From Gracilibacillus lacisalsi DSM 19029 (GTDB taxonomy: Bacteria > Bacillota > Bacilli > Bacillales > Amphibacillaceae), in assembly GCF_000377765.1 (NCBI RefSeq), contig NZ_KB898662.1:372001-436000 (forward strand): DNA of 64,000 nt, read 5' to 3'. Below the pieces are notes generated by a model. It did not search any database. It had not been told where the DNA came from and saw only the letters and a program-made list of their open reading frames with translations. Below, piece after piece: positions 27,820 to 35,177 of this stretch. Both the position numbers and the translations under genes were made by a program. Position 1 is the first letter of the stretch; the number at the start of each line of letters is the position of its first letter.

Positions 27820-28449
27820 TTAAGATACATGGAACCATTGATTTTTCAATGCTGTGATTACAGCATTCGTCCGATCAGGTACTTCTAATTTTCTTAAAAT
27901 CGAGCTGATATGATTTTTAACTGTTTTATCTGTGATATACAATGTCGAGCTGATGCGATTGTTACTATACCCTTGCGTTAAGAGCTCCATTACTTCCCAT
28001 TCACGATTGGTGAATACACCGACCGGTCGCTTATCTTTACGGTTGTGGATTTCGCGATAGTCTCCTAATAGAATTTGGGTTAATTCTTCGTGGATATAGT
28101 TTTGGCCAGATATAATTTTATCGATGGCATGAACTAACTCTTTTTTCTCCATACCATTAAAGAAGTAACCATTAAGGTCCATTTTAAATAATTCTGTAAG
28201 GTCTGGATGATCATTGTCTTCTGTCCACACGATAATTTTCTTGTTGTTTTTCATGTACGTGTTAATTAAACTTATGGTATCTATGTCTGTGTCAATATCA
28301 ATGATGAGCAGGTCGATAATATAGTCTCGTAGTTTTCCTTGTTGTTGTGGTTCAACCGCAATGATATCATAAGCTTGAAACTCATTCGAAAGCACCCCTA
28401 CTAGACCTTCTCGATAGATAGAAGCTTCTTTCACTATTGCTATACGCAT
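27820..28449 (-). CDS. LuxR/NarL-type regulator with degenerate receiver
   Basis: A DNA-binding protein of 209 residues. Residues about 145-200 form a LuxR HTH (FTNREWEVMELLTQGYSNNRISSTLYITDKTVKNHISSI in family terms). Residues 1-115 align with DegU-type receivers. However, the acidic pair after the first strand is replaced by Lys-Glu (IVKEASIYREG), and the conserved Lys position reads YFFNGM. An Asp near the usual phosphorylation site remains (IIDIDT). Control by phosphorylation is therefore doubtful. No kinase gene is adjacent. The gene sits behind a c-di-GMP riboswitch and terminator and just before the EPS operon, so it probably regulates that operon. The ribosome site is AGGAGG. Confidence 0.82.
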   Translation of the reverse strand: MRIAIVKEASIYREGLVGVLSNEFQAYDIIAVEPQQQGKLRDYIIDLLIIDIDTDIDTISLINTYMKNNKKIIVWTEDNDHPDLTELFKMDLNGYFFNGMEKKELVHAIDKIISGQNYIHEELTQILLGDYREIHNRKDKRPVGVFTNREWEVMELLTQGYSNNRISSTLYITDKTVKNHISSILRKLEVPDRTNAVITALKNQWFHVS

Positions 28450-28482
28450 TGATATTTCCTCCTGTTTCCTTTTTTTAAAATA

Positions 28483-28514
28483 AAAAGGCTATTTCTCTTT
28501 GTGCAGAAATAGCC
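28483..28514 (-). terminator. Riboswitch-linked intrinsic terminator
   Basis: On the minus strand AGGCTATTTCT and AGAAATAGCCT pair around an 8-base loop, followed by TTTTTATTTT. It ends about 30 bases before the LuxR gene start, so it decides whether that gene is transcribed. Confidence 0.88.
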
Positions 28515-28540
28515 TAAAATACTTACGATGATTTATTGGA

Positions 28541-28630
28541 ATATTTAGGTAACCAGGCGATCATAGGCATTTTTACCCTTAGACCCTAGGCTTTGCGTCC
28601 TGATTTTTCAAACAGTTTGCCTTTTTCTTA
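28541..28630 (-). ncRNA. Cyclic di-GMP-I (GEMM-I) riboswitch
   Basis: On the minus strand the conserved elements appear in order: GGCAAAC, a hairpin with a GAAA-type loop (TTGAAAAA), GACGCAAAGCC, GGTCTAAGG, then TGCCTATGATCGCC and GGTTACC. This matches the GEMM-I aptamer of Vibrio Vc2. P1 can form between GAATA...GTAA on the 5' side and TTAC...TATTC on the 3' side. The 3' strand (CCTAAATATT) can instead pair with AGTATTTTAGG overlapping the terminator stem. That suggests c-di-GMP binding favours termination, but the direction needs experiment. Confidence 0.9.
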
Positions 28631-28943
28631 CTATTCAATTCTGTCTTATATATTACCGTTTTCCTATATTTATTTCAATATTTAGGGAGAAATAATTTTT
28701 AAAATAAGTATTTTGATGTATTGTTTGGAAAACAAATGGATAATTTGTAGGTTTATATACCCTTATTTTTTGTCGGTTTGTGACGCTTTTTGTTGCCAAA
28801 ACGGAAATCGATTTCTTTATTTTAGCATTTATTCGGGGAAATTCTAGTTATTTTGAAGGTTTTTATCATTATAATTAGAGGGTGTTTGACAAGATTGTCG
28901 AAAAGAAGCGATCGGAGGGTATTACCCAACAATTGGTCGTTGT
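28631..28943. other. Regulatory gap upstream of riboswitch
   Basis: No gene is seen. An inverted repeat (TTTGACAA and TTGTCGAA, 28885-28902) and a TATAAT on the minus strand (28870-28875) lie here. Their spacing to a -35 box is poor. The transcript carrying the riboswitch must start in this region. Confidence 0.35.
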
Positions 28944-29390
28944 TTATTTTGATAATAAATCCTCAACTAGTATCTTTTGCTCATGGAATAAATTGTTTGG
29001 TAGGGCTTTTAATGAAAAGAACTTAGTTTGCTGCGACTCCTAGTTACTTTCTACTAACTTGTCACTATATTGTTTACAAGTAAATAATACGAGAACTAGC
29101 GATACTTGGTCACCATTGGAGAATTTTTTGTCATATTGAGGACCAGAGTAAATCCCAAATAGCTCAAGTTCTTCTAATTTAAGTCCTGTTTCTTCGTACA
29201 CTTCTCTTATTGCTGTATCTTGGATGCTCTCTCCTAGTTCCATAAATCCCCCTGGAAATCCCCATTGGCCATTATCAGAACGTTTTTGCATTAGCACTCG
29301 ATTATCTTGATCAAAAACAAATGCCCCAGCTACTACCATAATGACCTTCTCGTTCCCAACCATTGATCTTAAATGTTGTATATAATCCAT
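28944..29390 (-). pseudogene. Nudix hydrolase gene with an in-frame amber stop
   Basis: Residues 1-116 form a Nudix hydrolase with a full Nudix box (GGFMELGESIQDTAIREVYEETGL in family terms, residues about 46-69), after QKRSDNGQWGFPGG. A TAG at 29042-29040 stops the frame. Past it, the same frame runs a further 31 codons (ESQQTKFFSLKALPNN and on) to TAA at 28944, giving the 148-residue size and the typical C-terminal SLKALP motif of the family. So one nonsense change splits an otherwise intact gene. The truncated protein keeps the catalytic box and might fold; alternatively the stop is read through. The ribosome site AGGAGAAATG precedes the start. Confidence 0.8.
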
Positions 29391-29407
29391 TTTTCATTTC
29401 TCCTCAT

Positions 29408-29863
29408 TCAATAAGCTTTCTTCATTAATCTATGGATTTCTTTACCTAAATTCTCTTTTAATTCACCATATGTTTCATTAGAGTATTGGTATTTAGGATT
29501 ACGCCATTTTTCACTAGAGTATTGCCAAACGGGGTAAGGAATTCGTTCCTCTGGCTCCCAATTGTAGCGTGGGAACACATGCGCATGTAAGTAAGCGTCG
29601 GTATTCCCGTAGATGGAATAATTAATTCTTCTCGGTTCACATACTTTTAGAATCGCCTCTCCAATCAAACTCATATCTAATAAGTAATCACTTCGAAGTT
29701 TAAAATCGAGTTCTTCTAATGAGCGATACATTTCAAATGGTAAAAGCACACAATATCCTGGTAAAAATTGAGTATCGCCAATGGCAGCAAAACCACTCCT
29801 CATTTTTGTAATAATCATAGGATTTTCCCCACGATGTGCAGATGCAATTCTATTTTTTTCCAT
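29408..29863 (-). CDS. HIT-family nucleotide hydrolase-like protein
   Basis: A protein of 151 residues with the histidine-triad segment AYLHAHVFPRY (about 90-100), in which the usual third His is replaced. The upstream SLIGEAILKVCEPRRINYSIYGN strand-helix pattern is as in HIT hydrolases or transferases of dinucleotides. It is next to the Nudix gene, in the same direction. A short ORF with the stronger ribosome site (AGGAGAG) overlaps its ATG, so either translational coupling or a slightly different start is possible. Confidence 0.7.
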   Translation of the reverse strand: MEKNRIASAHRGENPMIITKMRSGFAAIGDTQFLPGYCVLLPFEMYRSLEELDFKLRSDYLLDMSLIGEAILKVCEPRRINYSIYGNTDAYLHAHVFPRYNWEPEERIPYPVWQYSSEKWRNPKYQYSNETYGELKENLGKEIHRLMKKAY

Positions 29864-29894
29864 TCATTATTTATTCTCATAATATATCTCTCCT

Positions 29895-30190
29895 TAGATT
29901 AATACCGTTGTGCAATACGATAGCAGGTAGGATACTTCCTGAATTGGCTCTGAAATTCCAGTAAAGATCAAGCTAGTAGGATCAATGACAACGCTTAAAC
30001 GATTGTCAACGGTGATACCATGAATGAAGGCAAATAACAACGTAGTGATGATAAGATTCCAACCTACTTTACTCGTAACTAAAACTTGCACGTGGTGCGG
30101 TGAACCCGATATCCTTCCACGTTAGTCCAGACTATACTGTAACGAATAGGAGTGTAAACGCTAGTATAACCACATTTTGGATCTGGTTTT
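29895..30190 (-). pseudogene. Decayed CPBP-family membrane protease
   Basis: Pieces of a CAAX protease/bacteriocin-processing (CPBP) protein lie in different minus-strand frames. An upstream helix is followed by a stop and TWKDIGFTAPR, then LIITTLLFAFIHGI (the Phe-x-x-x-His motif), then SGSILPAIVLHNGIN (the C-terminal His motif). The frames are broken by at least two shifts, and the Glu-Glu-x-x-x-Arg motif is missing. It lies just upstream of the HIT gene. Confidence 0.65.
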
Positions 30191-30232
30191 CTTCACATAT
30201 TTCTTCCCTTTTCTTGAACCTCAAATGTGTTG

Positions 30233-30454
30233 TTACATAATTGGTTTGAGTATTGTATCAAATATTTTTTGGTAACCAAAGGGAAGTATTGAAGCTACTA
30301 ATAAACCTATTAAGATCGACGAAGCTGCTAAAGCTCTAAATTTCCTAAGCGATATTTCTTTTCTTTGATAGGCAATATGGAAAGCTTTAATCAAAACATA
30401 AATCGTCATGAATATAATAATGGCAGAGAAAATACTGATTAAAATGACTTCCAT
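30233..30454 (-). CDS. Small two-helix membrane protein
   Basis: 73 residues with two hydrophobic helices (about 2-24 and 44-62) and a basic loop between them (YQRKEISLRKFR). The ribosome site AAAAGGAGTTTATTCAA precedes ATG. It is the downstream member of a run of four small membrane-protein genes. The family is not recognised. Confidence 0.6.
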   Translation of the reverse strand: MEVILISIFSAIIIFMTIYVLIKAFHIAYQRKEISLRKFRALAASSILIGLLVASILPFGYQKIFDTILKPIM

Positions 30455-30469
30455 TTGAATAAACTCCTT

Positions 30470-30631
30470 TTATTTGTTTTCTAAATCTTCTATTCGCTTT
30501 TCCAAATGATCTATCCTTTGCATTAATTCGCGATTGGTGGTGTTAATTCGATTGGATATCATTTTTATAAGTGAAACAAGGAATAAGACTAAGACGACAG
30601 CACCTAGAAAATATCCAATGATGATTTCCAT
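30470..30631 (-). CDS. Small membrane protein with C-terminal coiled coil
   Basis: 53 residues: one membrane helix (4-25), then a charged heptad-like helix (RELMQRIDHLEKRIEDLENK) likely to form a coiled coil. The start is ATG 30631, chosen because AAGGAGGAG lies before it. Such helix-plus-coil proteins often self-associate, but no function is known. It is in a cluster with 30233 and 30660. Confidence 0.6.
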   Translation of the reverse strand: MEIIIGYFLGAVVLVLFLVSLIKMISNRINTTNRELMQRIDHLEKRIEDLENK

Positions 30632-30659
30632 TGTGTGTACTCCTCCTTTTTTCAACTGG

Positions 30660-30857
30660 TTATCTTGATGAGTTCTCGCTATTTTTCTTTTTGGCGAAAT
30701 AATTCCAAGTATACAATATAGACCAAAATACAATGATTATTAGAAGTGAATAGTAGCTCGCATACTCATTTGGAAGGGAGAATAAAAGGATTACAGCAAT
30801 TATAAAAAATGGTGGCACTAGTATCCAATATCGCTTATTTTTAAAGTGTTTAATCAC
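30660..30857 (-). CDS. Small membrane protein
   Basis: 65 residues with two hydrophobic helices and a Lys/Ser-rich tail. The start is GTG 30857, with CAGGAGGGAATC directly upstream; a longer frame has no ribosome site. It follows the YvrL-like gene with a short gap and is probably co-transcribed with it. Confidence 0.6.
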   Translation of the reverse strand: MIKHFKNKRYWILVPPFFIIAVILLFSLPNEYASYYSLLIIIVFWSILYTWNYFAKKKNSENSSR

Positions 30858-30873
30858 GATTCCCTCCTGTTCT

Positions 30874-31317
30874 CTATTCTTTATCACTATCAAAAACTAT
30901 TTCTAATATGGCAAGTAATAATGCGATGATGATCTCTGCTTTCAAGGTCAATGTGATACTCTTCATAAATTCGTCCACTGTAAACAGCACTAACCAGTTT
31001 GATAGGAAGTCAAAACCAAATCGTAAAAATCCTATCTTTACTTTACCTATCATATTTCGAACGGTTATCTTGTAGAAAACCTTGAAAAACAAATCGACAA
31101 ATATTCCTAACACAAAGAAACTAGTAACAAAGACTAGCAATGACCAGATGGAATGATACCGAACACCGAGAAGTTCAAAAAGCCCTGCCAATCCAAAGAA
31201 AAAAACGCCTATTACAAAGCCGACTACAAGGAAAATAAGAAGCGTTATTGCTGCAACAGTTATTACTTTTTCTCTTTTATTCATATCGCGAAATGAATCA
31301 TTATTTTGTTCTGACAT
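30874..31317 (-). CDS. YvrL/YrvL-like membrane regulatory protein
   Basis: A protein of 147 residues with four predicted membrane helices. The N-terminal SFRDMNKREKVITVAA segment and the FFGLAGLFELLGVRYHS stretch resemble the YvrL group, a membrane anti-sigma factor of the SigO-RsoA system in B. subtilis. The resemblance is by eye and moderate. A sigma factor (582) and a YvrJ protein (63724) lie elsewhere in this window, but neither is adjacent. Confidence 0.5.
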   Translation of the reverse strand: MSEQNNDSFRDMNKREKVITVAAITLLIFLVVGFVIGVFFFGLAGLFELLGVRYHSIWSLLVFVTSFFVLGIFVDLFFKVFYKITVRNMIGKVKIGFLRFGFDFLSNWLVLFTVDEFMKSITLTLKAEIIIALLLAILEIVFDSDKE

Positions 31318-31359
31318 TGGACTGTAGCTCCTTTTTCATCACTAACAACTCTTGGTGAT

Positions 31360-31536
31360 TTAATTTACTTTTCTCCGCAAGATTCTTTGGAGCTTTTTCT
31401 GACACTTTTCTTGATAAGCTTCTTTATAGAACCTCTTACTATTAACCAACTCACGGACATCTTGATCGTGAATGATTAGTTTTTTGTATGTGTCATGTAG
31501 AAAATAATCCCGGAAACATTGTTGCTCTTTCAGTAA
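31360..31536 (-). pseudogene. Unrecognised C-terminal gene fragment
   Basis: A minus-strand frame is open for 58 codons and ends in TAA at 31360, with protein-like charged sequence (DYFLHDTYKKLIIHDQDVRE). It has no start codon or ribosome site. It is probably the end of a lost gene. The next 180 bases toward 31722 contain a 16-codon ORF behind GAGGTGAT (ATG at 31563) that overlaps an AGCAATT/AATTGCT hairpin with a T run. This may be leader-like, but it is too short to interpret. Confidence 0.35.
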
Positions 31537-31722
31537 TTAATGGAGAAGAGGTGATAAAACTTATGAGATTCAAAGCAATTTTTTCAACTGAATTGCTCCT
31601 TTTTTCGGAATAGCTTTTGGTATATTTTAACACAAAGTGAATATTTCTTCAGTGGATATCTAATCGTTACACTTTGGGAGGAATTTTACTATTTATGTCG
31701 AATAATTTGGTATAGAAAGGAT

Positions 31723-32697
31723 GTGATTTCAATTATTATCAAAAAACGAAAGGAACCGGAAAGTATTTTGATGCTTAACCGTGGACTAAAACGAATTAGA
31801 AAACGAAGGCGTGACATGGAGCTAGAACTTCGCAATATTGAACAAGGCTATCAAGCTGAATGTCAACTCGATTTTTACTTGGAACGAATCGGCATTAACT
31901 CAAACGATGTAGTTCTTCTTCAAGACCTCCGCCTCCCCGCTGCAGATCGGCAGTCCTTTTTTCAAATCGATAACCTTCTCCTTACTGCACACTTCGCTGT
32001 CAACATTGATGTAAAAAGCCAACCAGGTACATTCACCTTTCAAAACAATGCGCGAAATTTCCAGTACGCTTTGCATGGAAAGAAATACGGGATGATGCAC
32101 CCTATATCACAGGTAGAAGAACAGTGTGATCAGCTCCGCTCATGGCTTGGTACTCAGTGGGAAAATTATCCGATCGTCAATCTTGTAGCTTTAGCGGACC
32201 CAAATGCAGAGATAGTTACGGACTCGAGTAGTGATTGGGTATATGATTGGGTTATGCCTTTTGCTTTATTGAAGAAATCATTTAAACGTGCTGCTGATCA
32301 ATATACGCAATCCCTTTTTCAATTAAGTGAGCTGACGCGTGTTGGTTATCAGTTAGCACAGGCACATTGTAAACCAGAGATGCATTATTGGAAAAGGTTT
32401 GGACTTGAACAAGGGGATGTCGAAAGCGGGGTGCTGTGCCCTTTTTGCGGTAGCTTGGCAATGGATCGCTTACGAGTAATTTGGGATTGCCCTCATTGTG
32501 GCGGGCGAGATCGTCGCGCACATGTCATGAGCCTGCTCGATCATTTTGTATTTGTGAAACCAACAATGACGAACCAAGAGTGTAGGGAGTTTTTACATGT
32601 GGAAAAAGAATATACCGCTAGAACATTAATGACAAACGCTGGAATATTAGATTGGTACGGCAGTAAAAGCGGACGAGTTTATGTTTTGAAGAAGTGA
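31723..32697 (+). CDS. NERD-domain protein with C-terminal zinc ribbon
   Basis: A protein of up to 324 residues. Residues about 38-150 form a NERD (nuclease-related) domain, with GYQAECQLDFYL, then FQIDNLLLT and FAVNIDVKSQPG carrying the Asp and Lys of the predicted nuclease core. A zinc ribbon follows near 235 (CPFCG, 12 residues, CPHCGG), with a winged-helix-like end. The annotated start is GTG 31723. However, AAAGGATGTGA looks like the ribosome site itself, and relatives begin at the IIKKR position, so an ATT start at 31732 is possible. Function is unproven; DNA processing is inferred from the fold. Confidence 0.8.
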   Translation: MISIIIKKRKEPESILMLNRGLKRIRKRRRDMELELRNIEQGYQAECQLDFYLERIGINSNDVVLLQDLRLPAADRQSFFQIDNLLLTAHFAVNIDVKSQPGTFTFQNNARNFQYALHGKKYGMMHPISQVEEQCDQLRSWLGTQWENYPIVNLVALADPNAEIVTDSSSDWVYDWVMPFALLKKSFKRAADQYTQSLFQLSELTRVGYQLAQAHCKPEMHYWKRFGLEQGDVESGVLCPFCGSLAMDRLRVIWDCPHCGGRDRRAHVMSLLDHFVFVKPTMTNQECREFLHVEKEYTARTLMTNAGILDWYGSKSGRVYVLKK

Positions 32698-32744
32698 TGT
32701 TACTTGAGCAAGTTCTATCATTAAATTTAATTTAAGGGAAGAGG

Positions 32745-33265
32745 GTTTTTCCTTGGAAAAGGATTTCTCTTCCGGGGATAAGTCGGGGATATTTGCTTCC
32801 CTTCCATGGATATATCATCTTATCCCGGGAAGATGATGCTTTTTCCTCGGAAGGGAGAGCTTTTTCCTTGGAACAGGATTTCTCTTCCCGGGATGTGTAC
32901 TCCGCTTCCGGGGATATTTGCTTCCCTTCCATGGAAATATCGTCTTATCCACGGAAGAGGAGGATCTTTCCTCGGAAGGGAAGACTTTTTCCTCGGAGCA
33001 GCATTTCTCTTCCGGGGATATGCGCTCCGCTTCCAGGGATATTTGTTTCTCTTCCCTGGATATATCCTCTTATCCACGGAAGGAGAGGTTCTTTCCTCGG
33101 AAGGGAGGGCTTTTTCCTTGGAGCAGCATCTCTCTTCCGGGGATATGCGCTCCGCTTCCGGGGATATTTGTTTCTCTTCCCTGGATATATCCTCTTATCC
33201 ACGGAAGGAGAGGTTCTTTCCTCGGAAGGGAAGGCTTTTTCCTTGGAACAGGATTCTGCTGTAAT
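32745..33265. repeat. Long tandem-repeat array, TTCCGGGGATAT family (copy 1)
   Basis: About four to five degenerate units of roughly 105-130 bases. Each contains TCTTCCGGGGATAT, CTTCCGGGGATATTTG, CTTCCCTGGATATATC, TATCCACGGAAG and CTTTTTCCTTGGAACAGG elements. Many words are near-palindromic (CCATGG, GGATATATCC, TTCC/GGAA), so both strands fold. Open frames on both strands are by-products of the repeat. It fills the gap between the convergent NERD and SRPBCC genes. The same family recurs at 60595..61190. Confidence 0.85.
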
Positions 33266-33282
33266 ACTCTGCATGCTTCCCC

Positions 33283-33762
33283 TTAACTTAAACAAGACGA
33301 AGCAGTTTTAGCGTTTCTCTCAGCAATTGCTTTTAACCCTTTTGCTCTGCTAATAATAAACCTTGTCATATATTTTTCTAGAAACAACTTGTCAGCAATT
33401 CTTCCTATTAACCCAAAAGGTGACTTATACTCAAATGCATCAATCATTATGGTTCCACTTTTTTCTTCTACAAATTGATGTGTATGAGTAAATGAACTAA
33501 AGGCTCCTTTTACCATGATATCAACAAACTCAGTTGGCTTGTTCATATGAGTTACTTTTGCCGTTAGCCTTTGTTTAATGCCAAAGTGAGTAGCTTCCCA
33601 AGTGACTGTATCACCCTCATTTAATAACCCGTGTGTAACGCCACCAACAACTCTTTCCTTCGATTTAGCTGTTGTTTTAGTATGTATATCTACGCTTCTT
33701 GCAAGATTAAAACATTCTTCTACAGATGCTTCAATAAATTGCTTATGATAAACAATAGGCAT
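33283..33762 (-). CDS. SRPBCC (START-like) family protein
   Basis: A protein of 159 residues with the helix-grip fold of SRPBCC proteins. It opens HKQFIEASVEECFNLARSVDIH and has DTVTWEATHFGIKQRLTAKVT strands and an IDAFEYKSPFGLIGRIADKLFLEKYM end helix, as in cyclase or cell-division-inhibitor-like members. It probably binds a hydrophobic ligand. The ribosome site AAGGAG precedes ATG. Its stop borders the repeat array. Confidence 0.75.
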   Translation of the reverse strand: MPIVYHKQFIEASVEECFNLARSVDIHTKTTAKSKERVVGGVTHGLLNEGDTVTWEATHFGIKQRLTAKVTHMNKPTEFVDIMVKGAFSSFTHTHQFVEEKSGTIMIDAFEYKSPFGLIGRIADKLFLEKYMTRFIISRAKGLKAIAERNAKTASSCLS

Positions 33763-33791
33763 TTTTTTATTCTCCTTGTTCTATGCGCCCA

Positions 33792-34199
33792 TTACGATTG
33801 ATTGTTAATACTATCAATAATTTGGTTTGCTGTTTCCTCCGTATAGTCTCCCTTAATTACAAAATCTGTACCTGAAATAGTGGAAACTATCATTGGAGAG
33901 CTTATCAACTCTTCACCGAAATATAGGTAAATGGATTTACCAGTATGACTTTCTGTAATTTCTTCTAACTTTCCTTCTTCTCTAAAGCTTAATTCAATAA
34001 CAGATTGGTTGGATTGCTCTAAATCCTCTAGTTTAGCTTTAGTGAAGTCAGACGTTGATGCCAAAATGTCTCCTTCATCATTCTGGATAGTGATTGTTTC
34101 ATCTTTAGTGGGCTCTACACCTTTATTTGTCGTTGCACAAGCCGATAATAGGAACAAAAACAAGATAACAATTAATAGACAATATAAAGGTTTGTTCAT
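33792..34199 (-). CDS. Small lipoprotein
   Basis: 135 residues with a lipoprotein signal: basic start, hydrophobic run, then LLSAC (Cys about 20). The mature part is acidic and has an ITESHTGKSIYLYFGEELISSP segment followed by FVIKGDYTEETANQIIDSIN, which recalls the SecDF-P1-like or YpeB-like small domains. The start is ATG 34199 after GGGAGGAAAATATA. No specific function is recognised. Confidence 0.7.
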   Translation of the reverse strand: MNKPLYCLLIVILFLFLLSACATTNKGVEPTKDETITIQNDEGDILASTSDFTKAKLEDLEQSNQSVIELSFREEGKLEEITESHTGKSIYLYFGEELISSPMIVSTISGTDFVIKGDYTEETANQIIDSINNQS

Positions 34200-34263
34200 T
34201 ATATTTTCCTCCCACTTCTTCATCATTTGTTTTGCTCTACTTGAGTAGCTTTACAAGGCTTTT

Positions 34264-34740
34264 TCACCAGATTAACTTCATAACAAATTGCTCACCAATT
34301 GGGCCATGTTTTCTGATTTCTGTATCTTGAAATCCCACTTTTTCATACAGTTTTTGAGCAGCTATGTTTTTGTGATTAACAGCTAAAACAATTTCATTAC
34401 AATCTGGAAATTCTGCGCTAACGAATTTTCTGAGTGATTTCATAGCTTGCTTTGCGTAGCCTTTTCCCTGTTTAGTTTGGTTTATCGATAATGAGGTGAG
34501 CAACATCGCCTGAGTATTATCCGAATACTCCTTTACTCTGTCGGTTTCGTGCAAGAGAAAAAAGCCCACCGGCTCCATCTCGTCTAAAATAACGATTCGA
34601 TGCTGTCCTTCTGTTACTTCTTTATAATTGATAGGCAACGATGTATATTGCGCTTGTTCATTAGGGAGTTCAAAGGAATTTAATACTTCTAAATGTTCAT
34701 TTGAAAAATGTCTTAATTCGATCATATCAGTTTTATTCAT
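34264..34740 (-). CDS. GNAT-family N-acetyltransferase
   Basis: 158 residues with the acetyl-CoA fold: LTSLSINQTKQGKGYAKQAMKSL (about 85-107) carries the Q/R-x-x-G-x-G/A pyrophosphate loop. AVNHKNIAAQKLYEKVGF is the typical end motif. The substrate is unknown. The ribosome site AAAGGAG precedes ATG. It lies in a run of minus-strand accessory genes. Confidence 0.85.
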   Translation of the reverse strand: MNKTDMIELRHFSNEHLEVLNSFELPNEQAQYTSLPINYKEVTEGQHRIVILDEMEPVGFFLLHETDRVKEYSDNTQAMLLTSLSINQTKQGKGYAKQAMKSLRKFVSAEFPDCNEIVLAVNHKNIAAQKLYEKVGFQDTEIRKHGPIGEQFVMKLIW

Positions 34741-34755
34741 ATAGCAAATCTCCTT

Positions 34756-35124
34756 TTAAGTTATGATACCGAAATGTATGGAGCCATAAACAATCAAGCC
34801 CATAATAAATAACACGCAAGTTACCGAACTTAGGAGATATGTTTGGTTATCTGTTGCAAACTTCCACTTCATGATGGCACGAAAAGCAAACATCAGACTA
34901 GGAACAATAAAAAGGAACAGTCTAAGCTGATGATAATCACTTATTGATGCAGCTATCAATAGCAAAGTTGCCCAGTGAAGGATATTCTCCACATATTTAT
35001 GTGTTTTATTTACATATCTATTCTCTAAGTCAGCCGCTTCGATGTTCATCTTTTTTATTAGTTTTCTATTAATAAGCTGATCCAAGATAAAGATGCAAAA
35101 TATAATGACGATAATAGCTATCAT
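34756..35124 (-). CDS. DUF4181-like membrane protein
   Basis: 122 residues with four hydrophobic helices. The NRYVNKTHKYVENILHW segment after the first helix and the FAFRAIMKWKFATDNQTYLLS segment resemble DUF4181 proteins of Bacilli. The start is ATG 35124, behind AAGGAAGGGATTTCT. Function is unknown. Confidence 0.65.
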   Translation of the reverse strand: MIAIIVIIFCIFILDQLINRKLIKKMNIEAADLENRYVNKTHKYVENILHWATLLLIAASISDYHQLRLFLFIVPSLMFAFRAIMKWKFATDNQTYLLSSVTCVLFIMGLIVYGSIHFGIIT

Positions 35125-35177
35125 AGAAATCCCTTCCTTACAGATGCTAAATCTAATTCTAACATAAAATACCAAAT

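Noticed and set aside
32793-33311. Protein-coding genes on both strands across the repeat array
   Set aside because: Frames open in several phases on both strands at once with Phe/Pro/Arg/Leu-rich sequence, no ribosome sites and no family likeness. This is a by-product of repeats lacking stop words.
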